The notes under the pieces are model-generated. The model did not search any database. It was not told the DNA's origin and was given only the letters and a program-made list of their open reading frames with translations. Of a stretch of 64,000 nt of DNA, positions 29,401-36,162 are shown one piece after another. The position numbers were made by a program, and so were the translations under genes. The DNA is from G963669295 sp963669295 (lineage in GTDB: Bacteria; Bacteroidota; Bacteroidia; Flavobacteriales_D; CALLUQ01): assembly GCA_963669295.1 (NCBI GenBank), contig OY769938.1:558001-622000 (forward strand), given 5' to 3'. How positions within the stretch are numbered: position 1 is the first letter of the stretch; every line of letters begins with the position of its first letter.

Positions 29401-29737
29401 TGCTGCAAACAATGGTGGCATGAACATGGCTAATGGAGTAAACACCACAACAGCCACACCAATACCAGGTAGTTCTACTTCACTGAGCGATGCCATCCAA
29501 CTCTACCCCAACCCCAGCAATGGAATGGTGCATTTAAACATCAATTTGGAACAAGAGCAGGATGTTAAGATAACTGTGCTTAATGCCATTGGTGAGGTGA
29601 TGCAGACAATGGAAAGTAAAGCTACTACCATCAACACCTTTACCTTCGACTTGAGCAACGAGGCAAAAGGTATTTATTTCTTTAACATACAAACTAACGA
29701 TAATACCATTACCAAGCGATTAACTTTAAGTAAATAA
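26405..29737 (+). CDS. Secreted M43 (pappalysin-like) metalloprotease, medium form with PKD, one SprB-like repeat and T9SS domain
   Basis: The 1110-residue paralogue of the preceding protease has a signal peptide ending VAYSQ and the zinc motif HEMGHYLGLYH (H257, E258, H261, H267). The Met-turn reads YMGY (M313), with Gly in place of the usual Asp. It keeps the CARDB-like domain, the VTDQKGNEVVW module, one PKD domain and the CDTLRNY module. The large SprB/Ig array is replaced by a single SprB-like repeat near residues 925-995, a Met/Asn-rich linker (NNGGMNMANGVNTT) and a T9SS sorting domain (IQLYPNPSNGM). The start ATG is preceded by AAAAAACTTAAAC, a leader shared by the paralogues. Its last 250 bases are almost identical to those of the next gene, which points to recent gene conversion. 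Confidence 0.9.
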   Translation: MSKKAVALILLALNVIVAYSQEPCITDFYHQNRLSDPNYAAQRAFAESTIQQILNDSQPDGMASPSPNEEEVYEIPIVYHIIHKGEPVGTGTNISDEQILSSLDALNRDFRRTADDNGIALGAGVDTKIQFCLAKRDPQGRPHSGINRVDGTVLPGYDETGITMGDDYKVKELSHWDPRYYVNIWVVSEIMDNNGDVTDPASFAGGVLGFATLPTIPTADNITDGIVVVNLCLGNDPFRTSDYRLWYWTVTNRALTHEMGHYLGLYHPFEGQSCNETDCMNQGDRVCDTPPTVQATNCNSPACNGTQQVENYMGYTNEFCRDMFTAGQTERMRATLEGIRHKLLTTNNCLAPNRVDASISAINTPVDHVCQTTFVPEVVLTNFGSDPLTSVIINYGVNGGNMYSYNWTGNLPIGSSEVVTIPAITAEGAQSFRAYTSAPNWQTDQDPSNDVISSSFNAFDGHTIKLTLVTDQKGNEVVWGIYDKEGTDYFAHEGPYDYLDNTGTATYTHYICVPEGCHLFDIYDFGEDGICCDYGDGYYLLENAFGEVLASGGPSFGIRGELTEFCVEGMTPPSVDFRANVTTIMAGETVHFNDLSDGRPSPDAWAWTFDGGTPSTSTLQNPSIRYHTPGVYPVTLAADNGAFDGTATKVDYIHVIAPGGNGNCDTLRNYKLRETLTHYDDDNTWGYIPGHNGFGWTAYAEPFRVRNSISVQRLQVDIAVASFSTPASVVNWHVYDDDGGRPGAILATVSTPISTYTPGETHIIDFIDPVDVDRAFWVGMALTYAPGDTVAITTAEYRGLNGRSTTMIQTNGNWEHLSDQFPGLTTSLGIDVMLSDGVTKPHIVQSATHLCEGTDLEVDMQFSTSTSSHLWLFPGGTPSYSYNNPDPTEVIAYDTPGTYDIKLYTEGGCYVDSAFSQITVGYPTINAIDVMHVNGGLNNGSITINVSSGTPPYQYSIDGGINFYNSGIFGFLAPGTYQAVVKDANDCEAYSTAWIYQTSAANNGGMNMANGVNTTTATPIPGSSTSLSDAIQLYPNPSNGMVHLNINLEQEQDVKITVLNAIGEVMQTMESKATTINTFTFDLSNEAKGIYFFNIQTNDNTITKRLTLSK

Positions 29738-29764
29738 GTTGTGCGTTAACTTGTTTATTAGCAG

Positions 29765-29804
29765 CGCCCCATTATTTTTCATGTGAAGAATGGGGCGTTT
29801 TTTT
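29765..29804 (+). terminator. Rho-independent terminator after the second M43 protease
   Basis: CGCCCCATT (29765-29773) pairs with AATGGGGCG (29789-29797) and is followed by seven T. It is of the same design as the other terminators in the array. Confidence 0.85.
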
Positions 29805-29929
29805 ATGGCTCATTGCATCATTTTATTAAACTCATTCATTGTAACATTTCACCCTTTAATTCATTCCATTTAGTAATTGCAAGGCTAAGTAACATGAACA
29901 TCATTTTATCTTTTCATAAAACTTAAACG

Positions 29930-30082
29930 ATGTTCAAACAAACCCTCAATTTCCCGTCAGCATTGCCTTTGCCGCAAAAACCACACAACCTTAACACCCA
30001 TGTTAAAGCATGGTTTGGCAACGCTTTTCTCCACAATTTCAATCCTTACAATAAGGTACACAATACAATCAGCAAATACTAA
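29930..30082 (+). other. Short ORF in spacer 1 (relic gene start or leader peptide)
   Basis: The ATG directly follows AAAACTTAAACG, the same context as the true starts of the protease genes at 26405 and 36163. It opens 50 codons beginning MFKQTLNFPSALPLPQK. A related frame is present in spacer 2, differing by an in-frame 3-base gap, and in spacer 3, where a one-base change shifts the frame. By eye most substitutions between copies change the amino acid, which fits decay of an old gene start better than a selected peptide. Confidence 0.35.
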
Positions 30083-30231
30083 AAAACTAATCGCATTGCT
30101 GGTGAACTTTCTAGAGAAAGTATCGTCAAGCTAATGAGCTTATCCATCTCCCCATCCTAATTTATAATCGCCCAAGTATTATCAAGGGCAATCATCAACT
30201 CTCTAATCTCTCATTAAAAACTTAAAAGATT

Positions 30232-32670
30232 ATGTTAAAAAGACTATACACTGTTGCATTTATGATGGTCACATGCTTAGCTTTTGCTCAGCAATCTAAA
30301 GAATGTGGTACAGATATTATAGAACAAGAGTTACTAAAAGACCCTGCTTATCAGTTAGAAAGAAATGCATTTGAAAACTCGATTCAGCAGCTACTTGGCA
30401 TCTGGGAAAACGGAGGAATGAGCCCGGCCGATCCTAATCCTGAAGATGCAGTTCATGAAATTCCATTGGTCTTTCATATTATTCATAAAGGAGAGCCTGT
30501 GGGTACGGGTACCAACATCTCTGATGCGCAAATTCTAAGTGCCGTTGATGCCTTAAACCGTGACTTTAGAAGAACAAGTGCTGATAACGGTATTGCTCTT
30601 GGAGCAGGAGTAGATACTAAAATTCAGTTCTGTTTGGCTCAACGCGACCCAAATGGCTACAGGCACTCTGGTATTAACCGGGTAAATGGCACTGTAGTAG
30701 TCGACTATAAGGAATTTGGGATACTGTACGTTGACCCGGATCCTATGTACAACAATGATTTTGCCTTAAAAAGTTTGAGTTTTTGGGACAACCGTTATTA
30801 TTTGAATGTTTGGGTTGTTTCGGAAATTGAAGGTAACAATACAGATAGACCAAACCCTAATAATTGGGATGGTGGAGTTGTTGGGTTCGCCAAATTCCCT
30901 AAAACAATTACTGAGCAATCAGTATATGATGGAGTTGTGGTAGTGAATTCAGTTCTTGGAAGTGATCCTACCGGATCAAAAGGCTTTCGCTTGATGAGCG
31001 ATTTTAATATCAACAGAATATTGGCTCATGAGATAGGACATTTTTTAGGACTTTATCATACATTTCAAGGTGAAAGTTGTTCGGAAACTAATTGTAAAGA
31101 AGAAGGAGACCGGATATGTGACACCCCTCCAACCGATGTTAATCGAATTTGTTTCGCACCTTCGTGTAATGGCGCTCAAGTAGAAAACTATATGGATTAT
31201 ACGGAGGAGTTTTGTCAAAACATGTTTACTGCCGGCCAGGCTCAACGCATGCATGCTATTTTACAGCATTCCAGGTTCCAGTTACTCCAAACGGAAAACT
31301 GCGAACCCGGTTTTACAGGCAGGTGTGATACATTGAAAAATTATACCTATAAAGAAGTTTTAGAACATTATGAAATGGACAATACCTGGGGGTATATTCC
31401 AGGACATAATGGTTTAGGGTGGACTGCTTATGCTGAACCATTTCATGTAAGCATCCCCAAATCAATCAGACGACTTAAAGTAGACATTGCCACTGCCGAC
31501 TATGGCAGCTCTGCCTCTGTAGTACGCTGGAACGTACATGAAGATGATAACGGGAAACCCGGAGCCATTATTGGCAGTACCACTACACCCATTAACTCAT
31601 TTACTCCAGGCAATACCCACTCCATCGATTTTCCTGCACCGGTTCCTGTTGATGGACATTTTTGGGTAAGCATGGATCTCACCTATAACCAGGGAGATCT
31701 TTTCACCATTCATACTGCTAAATTTAGGGGATTAAATGGCATCAACACTACCAAAATTAAGACCAACGGCAATTGGGAAAACCTGGATGACCATTTTCTC
31801 GGCATACCCACTACTTCGTTGGGCATCGAATTACAGCTTTCGGATGGTCCAGGACCACAACCCAGCATTGAGCAGTCAGCTTCTGTTATTTGTGAAGGAA
31901 ACACCGTCGCCTTCTCGGGTGATTCACCCACCAATACCTCTTCTTCCCTTTACCAATGGAAATTTCAGGGGGGAGCTCCTCCTTTTGCATTCAGCAAGCA
32001 TGCAACAGTTACCTATAACACTCCAGGCATTCATAATGTCACTTATTATGCGACAGCAGGGTGTTACATTGACAGTGCCATGAGTACAGTAACGGTAACA
32101 GAAGATGTCACCATCGATGCCATTAATGTAGTGCATGCCAACGGGGGATTAAACAATGGATCCATAACCATCAATGCCAGTGGTGGTACATCTCCTTATC
32201 AATACAGCATTGATAATGGTGCCAACTTCTACAATTCCAACATTTTCAGCTTTCTTGCCCCTGGCACCTATGAAGTAGTAGTAAAAGATGCCAATGATTG
32301 TGAAGCTTATAGCACTGCATGGATTTATCAAACCAGTGCTGCAAACAATGGTAGCATGAACATGGCCAATGGAGTAAACACTACAACAGCCATGCAAACA
32401 TCGAGTACTACTGCACTGAGCGATGCCATCCAACTCTACCCCAACCCCAGCAATGGAATGGTGCATTTAAACATCAATTTGGAACAAGAGCAGGATGTTA
32501 AGATAACTGTGCTTAATGCCATTGGTGAGGTGATGCAGACAATGGAAAGTAAAGCTACTACCATCAACACCTTTACCTTCGACTTGAGCAACGAAGCGAA
32601 AGGCATTTATTTCTTTAACATACAAACTAACGATAATACCATTACCAAGCGAGTAACTTTAGCTGAGTAG
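30232..32670 (+). CDS. Secreted M43 (pappalysin-like) metalloprotease, short form 1, T9SS
   Basis: The 812-residue protein has a signal peptide (ending AFAQQ) and a catalytic domain with HEIGHFLGLYH (H266, E267, H270, H276) and Met-turn YMDY (M321). The CARDB-like, VTDQ and PKD modules of the longer paralogues are absent: the catalytic domain runs straight into the CDTLKNY module at about residue 365. A PKD-like domain, one SprB-like repeat, the Met/Asn-rich linker and a T9SS sorting domain follow. The metal ligands are intact, so it should be active. The three short forms share long nearly identical stretches around the CDTLKNY module but differ between the N-terminal block and the zinc motif, which may affect substrate choice. 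Confidence 0.9.
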   Translation: MLKRLYTVAFMMVTCLAFAQQSKECGTDIIEQELLKDPAYQLERNAFENSIQQLLGIWENGGMSPADPNPEDAVHEIPLVFHIIHKGEPVGTGTNISDAQILSAVDALNRDFRRTSADNGIALGAGVDTKIQFCLAQRDPNGYRHSGINRVNGTVVVDYKEFGILYVDPDPMYNNDFALKSLSFWDNRYYLNVWVVSEIEGNNTDRPNPNNWDGGVVGFAKFPKTITEQSVYDGVVVVNSVLGSDPTGSKGFRLMSDFNINRILAHEIGHFLGLYHTFQGESCSETNCKEEGDRICDTPPTDVNRICFAPSCNGAQVENYMDYTEEFCQNMFTAGQAQRMHAILQHSRFQLLQTENCEPGFTGRCDTLKNYTYKEVLEHYEMDNTWGYIPGHNGLGWTAYAEPFHVSIPKSIRRLKVDIATADYGSSASVVRWNVHEDDNGKPGAIIGSTTTPINSFTPGNTHSIDFPAPVPVDGHFWVSMDLTYNQGDLFTIHTAKFRGLNGINTTKIKTNGNWENLDDHFLGIPTTSLGIELQLSDGPGPQPSIEQSASVICEGNTVAFSGDSPTNTSSSLYQWKFQGGAPPFAFSKHATVTYNTPGIHNVTYYATAGCYIDSAMSTVTVTEDVTIDAINVVHANGGLNNGSITINASGGTSPYQYSIDNGANFYNSNIFSFLAPGTYEVVVKDANDCEAYSTAWIYQTSAANNGSMNMANGVNTTTAMQTSSTTALSDAIQLYPNPSNGMVHLNINLEQEQDVKITVLNAIGEVMQTMESKATTINTFTFDLSNEAKGIYFFNIQTNDNTITKRVTLAE

Positions 32671-32690
32671 TGTTTTTATAGGTTCACGAA

Positions 32691-32731
32691 CGCCCCATCC
32701 TTCAAATAAGAAGCAATGGGGCGTTTTTTTT
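32691..32731 (+). terminator. Rho-independent terminator after the third M43 protease
   Basis: CGCCCCAT (32691-32698) pairs with ATGGGGCG (32716-32723), followed by eight T. The 33-base hairpin is the exact reverse complement of the one at 38624-38656. Confidence 0.85.
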
Positions 32732-32873
32732 ATGGTGTATCATTCCAACATGCAATTACACCCATTACCAAAACTCATTTAACGTAGCATTTCACCCTCT
32801 ATTTCATTCCATTTAATAATTGTAGTGCGAAGCAATATGAATATCATTCTATCTTTTCATCAAAACTTAAACG

Positions 32874-33023
32874 ATGTTCAAACAAGCACTCCATTTGCCA
32901 ACGGCATTGCCTTTGCTGCAAAAATCACACCTCCTTAGCGTCCATGCGAAAATGTGGTTTAGCGACACTTTTCACCATTGTCCCCCTCACAATAAGGTTC
33001 ATAATACATTGAGGACATATTAG
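32874..33023 (+). other. Short ORF in spacer 2 (relic gene start or leader peptide)
   Basis: It has 49 codons beginning MFKQALHLPTALPLLQK and ending NKVHNTLRTY, aligned over its whole length with the frame in spacer 1. It follows the same AAAACTTAAACG leader. It shows no clear signal peptide or known motif. Confidence 0.35.
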
Positions 33024-33189
33024 AAAAGTTAATCTTATTGCCTTACTGACAGGCCTTCAAAAGAAAGTACTATCAAGCGAATGAGCCTGATCAATGTCTC
33101 TATACATCTTTGCTTCTAGCATAACCATCCAGATGTTATAAAATATAAAAGGCACTTATCAATTTTCTAATTACTTAATAAAAATTACT

Positions 33190-35640
33190 ATGTTAAAAAA
33201 AATATACGCTATTGCACTATTGCTTACTACAAGTTTAGCTTTTGCTCAGCAACCAGAACTATGTGGCACAGATGCTATAGAACAAGCACTGCTTCAAGAT
33301 CCCGTTTATCATATCGAAAGAAATGCATTTGATAATTCAATTCGGCAGCTACTTGACTCCCGGAAAAACGGAGGCATGAGCCCGGCCAACCCTAGCCCTG
33401 AAGACGAAGTTCACGAAATTCCTCTGGTGTTTCACATCATCCATAAAGGAGAACCTGTAGGCACTGGTACTAACATCTCTGATGCGCAAATTTTAAGTGC
33501 CGTTGATGCCCTGAATCGCGATTTTAGAAGAACAAGTGCTGATAACGGTATTGCTCTTGGAGCAGGGGTAGATACCAAAATTCAGTTCTGCCTGGCTCAA
33601 CGCGACCCAAATGGCTACAGGCATTCGGGCATTAACCGGGTAAATGGCACTGTAGTGGACGGCTATGAGGAACATGGCATGTTGTTTAAAGACCGTAATA
33701 ACTCTAATGAATCTGCCCTAAAAAGCTTGAGTTTCTGGGACAATCGCTATTACCTAAATGTTTGGGTTGTTTCAGAAATCGAAGATAACAATATGGATGG
33801 ATCAGACCTCGATAACATTGGCAATACTGCTATTGGATTTTCCAGGGTTCCAATTAACACTGTACAATACATGTTGGTTGATGGTGTTGTTGTTGGAAAC
33901 TCAGTCCTTGGAAATGACCCTACTGGTACAAAAGGGTTTCGCCTGGTCTCTTATATTAATATGAATAGGACATTAACACATGAAGTGGGGCATTTTCTAG
34001 GACTTTACCACACTTTTCAGTATAGTGATGATTGCATCGAATTCGATTGTCGCTATGAAGGAGATCGGGTATGCGATACCCCCCCTACCACTACCAATCG
34101 TAGTTGCTTATATCCTTCATGTGCAGGTGCTCAAGTAAAAAACTATATGGATTATGCAGAAAGTCAATGTAAAAACATGTTCTCTGCTGGTCAGGCTCAA
34201 CGTATGAAAGCTGTTTTAGACAATTTCAGGTTCACACTTACCCAAACAGAAAATTGCATGACCGGAAAGGAAGGCAGATGCGATACGTTGAAAAATTACA
34301 CCTATAAAGAATCCCTGGAGCATTATGAATTAGACAACACCTGGGGCTATATCCCAGGACATAATGGCTTAGGATGGACTGCTTATGCAGAGCCATTTCA
34401 TGTAAGCATCCCTAAATCCATTAGACGACTTAAGGTAAATATTGCTACAGCTGATTATGGCAGTTCAGCTTCTGTAGTGCACTGGAACATACATGAAGAT
34501 GACAACGGAAAACCAGGAGCTATTATTGGTAGTACCACTACTCCTATCAACTCGTTTACCCCTGGCAATACCCACTCCATCGACTTTCCAGCACCGGTTC
34601 CTGTTGATGGATATTTTTGGGTAAGCATGGAACTCACCTATAACCAGGGAGATCTTTTCACCATTCATACTGCTAAATTTCGAGGAATAGGAGCAATTAG
34701 TACTACCAAAATTAACAACAATGGTAACTGGGAAAATCTGGATGATCAATTTTATGGTATACCTACTACTTCGTTAGGCATTGAAGTACAGCTTTCGGAT
34801 GGTCCAGGCCCCCAACCCAGTATTACACAATCGACTTCTGTTATTTGTGAAGGAGGTACAGTCGACTTTTCTGGCTTTGCTCCTACCAATACCGCTTCTT
34901 CCCCTTACCAATGGAAATTCCCCGGTGGGTCTCCTTCTTTTTCTTTTAGACAGCATGAAACAGTTACCTATAACACTCCGGGCATTTATGATGTTACGTT
35001 TTATGCCACAGCAGGGTGTATTATCGACAGTGCCGAAAGGCAAGTAACCGTAACAGAAGATATTACTTTCGATGCCATTGATGTAGTGCATGCTAGTGGT
35101 GGTTTAAACAATGGTTCCATGACCTTTTTTACCAGTGGGGGAAGCCCTCCTCACCGTTATGTCATTTACCGTAATGGCACCATCATCTCAAGTGCAAATA
35201 ATACAAATGTTTTTGCTTTCCTTGCCCCAGGCACGTATGAAGTATTGGCAAATGATTTAAACGGTTGTAGTGCCCATAGTACTGTATGGATTTATCAAAC
35301 CAGTGCTGCAAACAATGGTAGCATGAATATGGCCAATGGAGTAAACACCACAGCAGCCATGCAAACGTCGGGTAATACCGCTGCGCTAAACGATAACATC
35401 CAACTCTATCCCAACCCCAGCAATGGAATGGTGCATTTAAACATCAATTTAGAGCAAGAGCAGGAGGTTAAGATAACTGTGCTTAATGCCATTGGCGAGG
35501 TAATACAAACACTAGAGCACAAAGCCACCACCATCAACACCTTTACCTTCGACCTGAGCAACGAAGCGAAAGGCATTTATTTCTTTAGCATACAAACTAA
35601 CGATAATACCATTACCAAGCGAGTAACTTTAAGTAAATAA
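33190..35640 (+). CDS. Secreted M43 (pappalysin-like) metalloprotease, short form 2, T9SS
   Basis: The 816-residue paralogue has a signal peptide ending AFAQQ and the zinc motif HEVGHFLGLYH (H264, E265, H268, H274). The Met-turn block reads NYMDYAESQCKNMFSAGQ. Its layout equals short form 1: catalytic domain, CDTLKNY module, PKD-like domain, one SprB-like repeat, Met/Asn-rich linker and T9SS sorting domain. Its SprB-like repeat is the most diverged of the group: the usual PYQYSIDNG is replaced by PHRYVIYRNG with a small insertion. The leader before the ATG is degenerate compared with its neighbours. It is monocistronic, with a terminator 28 bases after the stop. Confidence 0.9.
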   Translation: MLKKIYAIALLLTTSLAFAQQPELCGTDAIEQALLQDPVYHIERNAFDNSIRQLLDSRKNGGMSPANPSPEDEVHEIPLVFHIIHKGEPVGTGTNISDAQILSAVDALNRDFRRTSADNGIALGAGVDTKIQFCLAQRDPNGYRHSGINRVNGTVVDGYEEHGMLFKDRNNSNESALKSLSFWDNRYYLNVWVVSEIEDNNMDGSDLDNIGNTAIGFSRVPINTVQYMLVDGVVVGNSVLGNDPTGTKGFRLVSYINMNRTLTHEVGHFLGLYHTFQYSDDCIEFDCRYEGDRVCDTPPTTTNRSCLYPSCAGAQVKNYMDYAESQCKNMFSAGQAQRMKAVLDNFRFTLTQTENCMTGKEGRCDTLKNYTYKESLEHYELDNTWGYIPGHNGLGWTAYAEPFHVSIPKSIRRLKVNIATADYGSSASVVHWNIHEDDNGKPGAIIGSTTTPINSFTPGNTHSIDFPAPVPVDGYFWVSMELTYNQGDLFTIHTAKFRGIGAISTTKINNNGNWENLDDQFYGIPTTSLGIEVQLSDGPGPQPSITQSTSVICEGGTVDFSGFAPTNTASSPYQWKFPGGSPSFSFRQHETVTYNTPGIYDVTFYATAGCIIDSAERQVTVTEDITFDAIDVVHASGGLNNGSMTFFTSGGSPPHRYVIYRNGTIISSANNTNVFAFLAPGTYEVLANDLNGCSAHSTVWIYQTSAANNGSMNMANGVNTTAAMQTSGNTAALNDNIQLYPNPSNGMVHLNINLEQEQEVKITVLNAIGEVIQTLEHKATTINTFTFDLSNEAKGIYFFSIQTNDNTITKRVTLSK

Positions 35641-35667
35641 GTCGTGCGTTAACTTGTTTATGAACAG

Positions 35668-35708
35668 CGCCCCATCTCTTTTTCATGTGAAAGATGGGGC
35701 GTTTTTTT
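35668..35708 (+). terminator. Rho-independent terminator after the fourth M43 protease
   Basis: CGCCCCATCT (35668-35677) pairs with AGATGGGGCG (35692-35701), followed by seven T. Its loop is in the same orientation as the terminator at 29765. Confidence 0.85.
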
Positions 35709-35850
35709 ATGGTGTATCATTCCAACATGTAATTACACCCATTGCCGAAACTCATTTAACGTAGCATTTCACCCTCTATTTCATCCCATTTAATAATTAT
35801 AGTACGAAGCAATATGAATATCATTCTATCTTTTCATTAAAACTTAAACG

Positions 35851-36015
35851 ATGTTCAAACAAACACTCCATTTGCCAGCAGCAATACTTCTGCTGCAAAA
35901 ATCGCATAGTCTCCCCCCCATTTTAAGGCATGGTATAACAACCTCTTTCACCATAGGTTCAATCCTTACATACAATAAGCAAATAACTAGAAGAACAAAT
36001 AATATTGTCTGCTAG
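35851..36015 (+). other. Short ORF in spacer 3, frameshifted copy
   Basis: It opens with MFKQTLHLPAAILLLQK in the same context as the other two copies. A one-base loss near codon 24 puts the rest in a different frame, giving an unrelated C-terminus of similar length. This supports a decaying relic. Confidence 0.3.
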
Positions 36016-36162
36016 TGTTCCAAAGAAAGTATCTCCGGATCAGTACGCTTAACTAAGACGCATCTTTGCTTCTCATCATAAGAACCAGAAGTTCTTATGA
36101 CATGCATAGCCATCCAGGTGTTATTAAAGGCGACTATCCAATCTCCGATAAAAACTTAAACG

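Larger units (their letters stand above)
29738..30231 (+). repeat. Array spacer 1 (duplicated intergenic segment)
   Basis: This 494-bp non-coding spacer lies between the second and third protease genes. In order it holds the terminator, an AT-rich stretch of about 120 bp, the leader AAAACTTAAACG followed by an ATG and a short open frame (29930-30082), and about 150 bp up to the ATG of the next gene. The same order and clearly related sequence recur at 32671-33189 and 35641-36162. Confidence 0.75.
32671..33189 (+). repeat. Array spacer 2 (duplicated intergenic segment)
   Basis: This 519-bp spacer between the third and fourth protease genes has the same order as spacer 1: terminator, AT-rich stretch, AAAACTTAAACG-ATG with a short open frame (32874-33023), and about 165 bp to the next ATG. 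By eye it is closest to spacer 3 in the part before the short frame. Confidence 0.75.
35641..36162 (+). repeat. Array spacer 3 (duplicated intergenic segment)
   Basis: This 522-bp spacer between the fourth and fifth protease genes has the same arrangement as spacers 1 and 2. Here the sequence directly before the true gene start (36163) again carries the exact AAAACTTAAACG leader, so one spacer contains two copies of the start context about 310 bp apart. Confidence 0.75.

Noticed and set aside
29930..36015. Three real small protein genes in the protease spacers
   Set aside because: One copy is frameshifted and most differences between the other two change the amino acid, so coding selection is not supported. 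They are kept only as relic or leader candidates.
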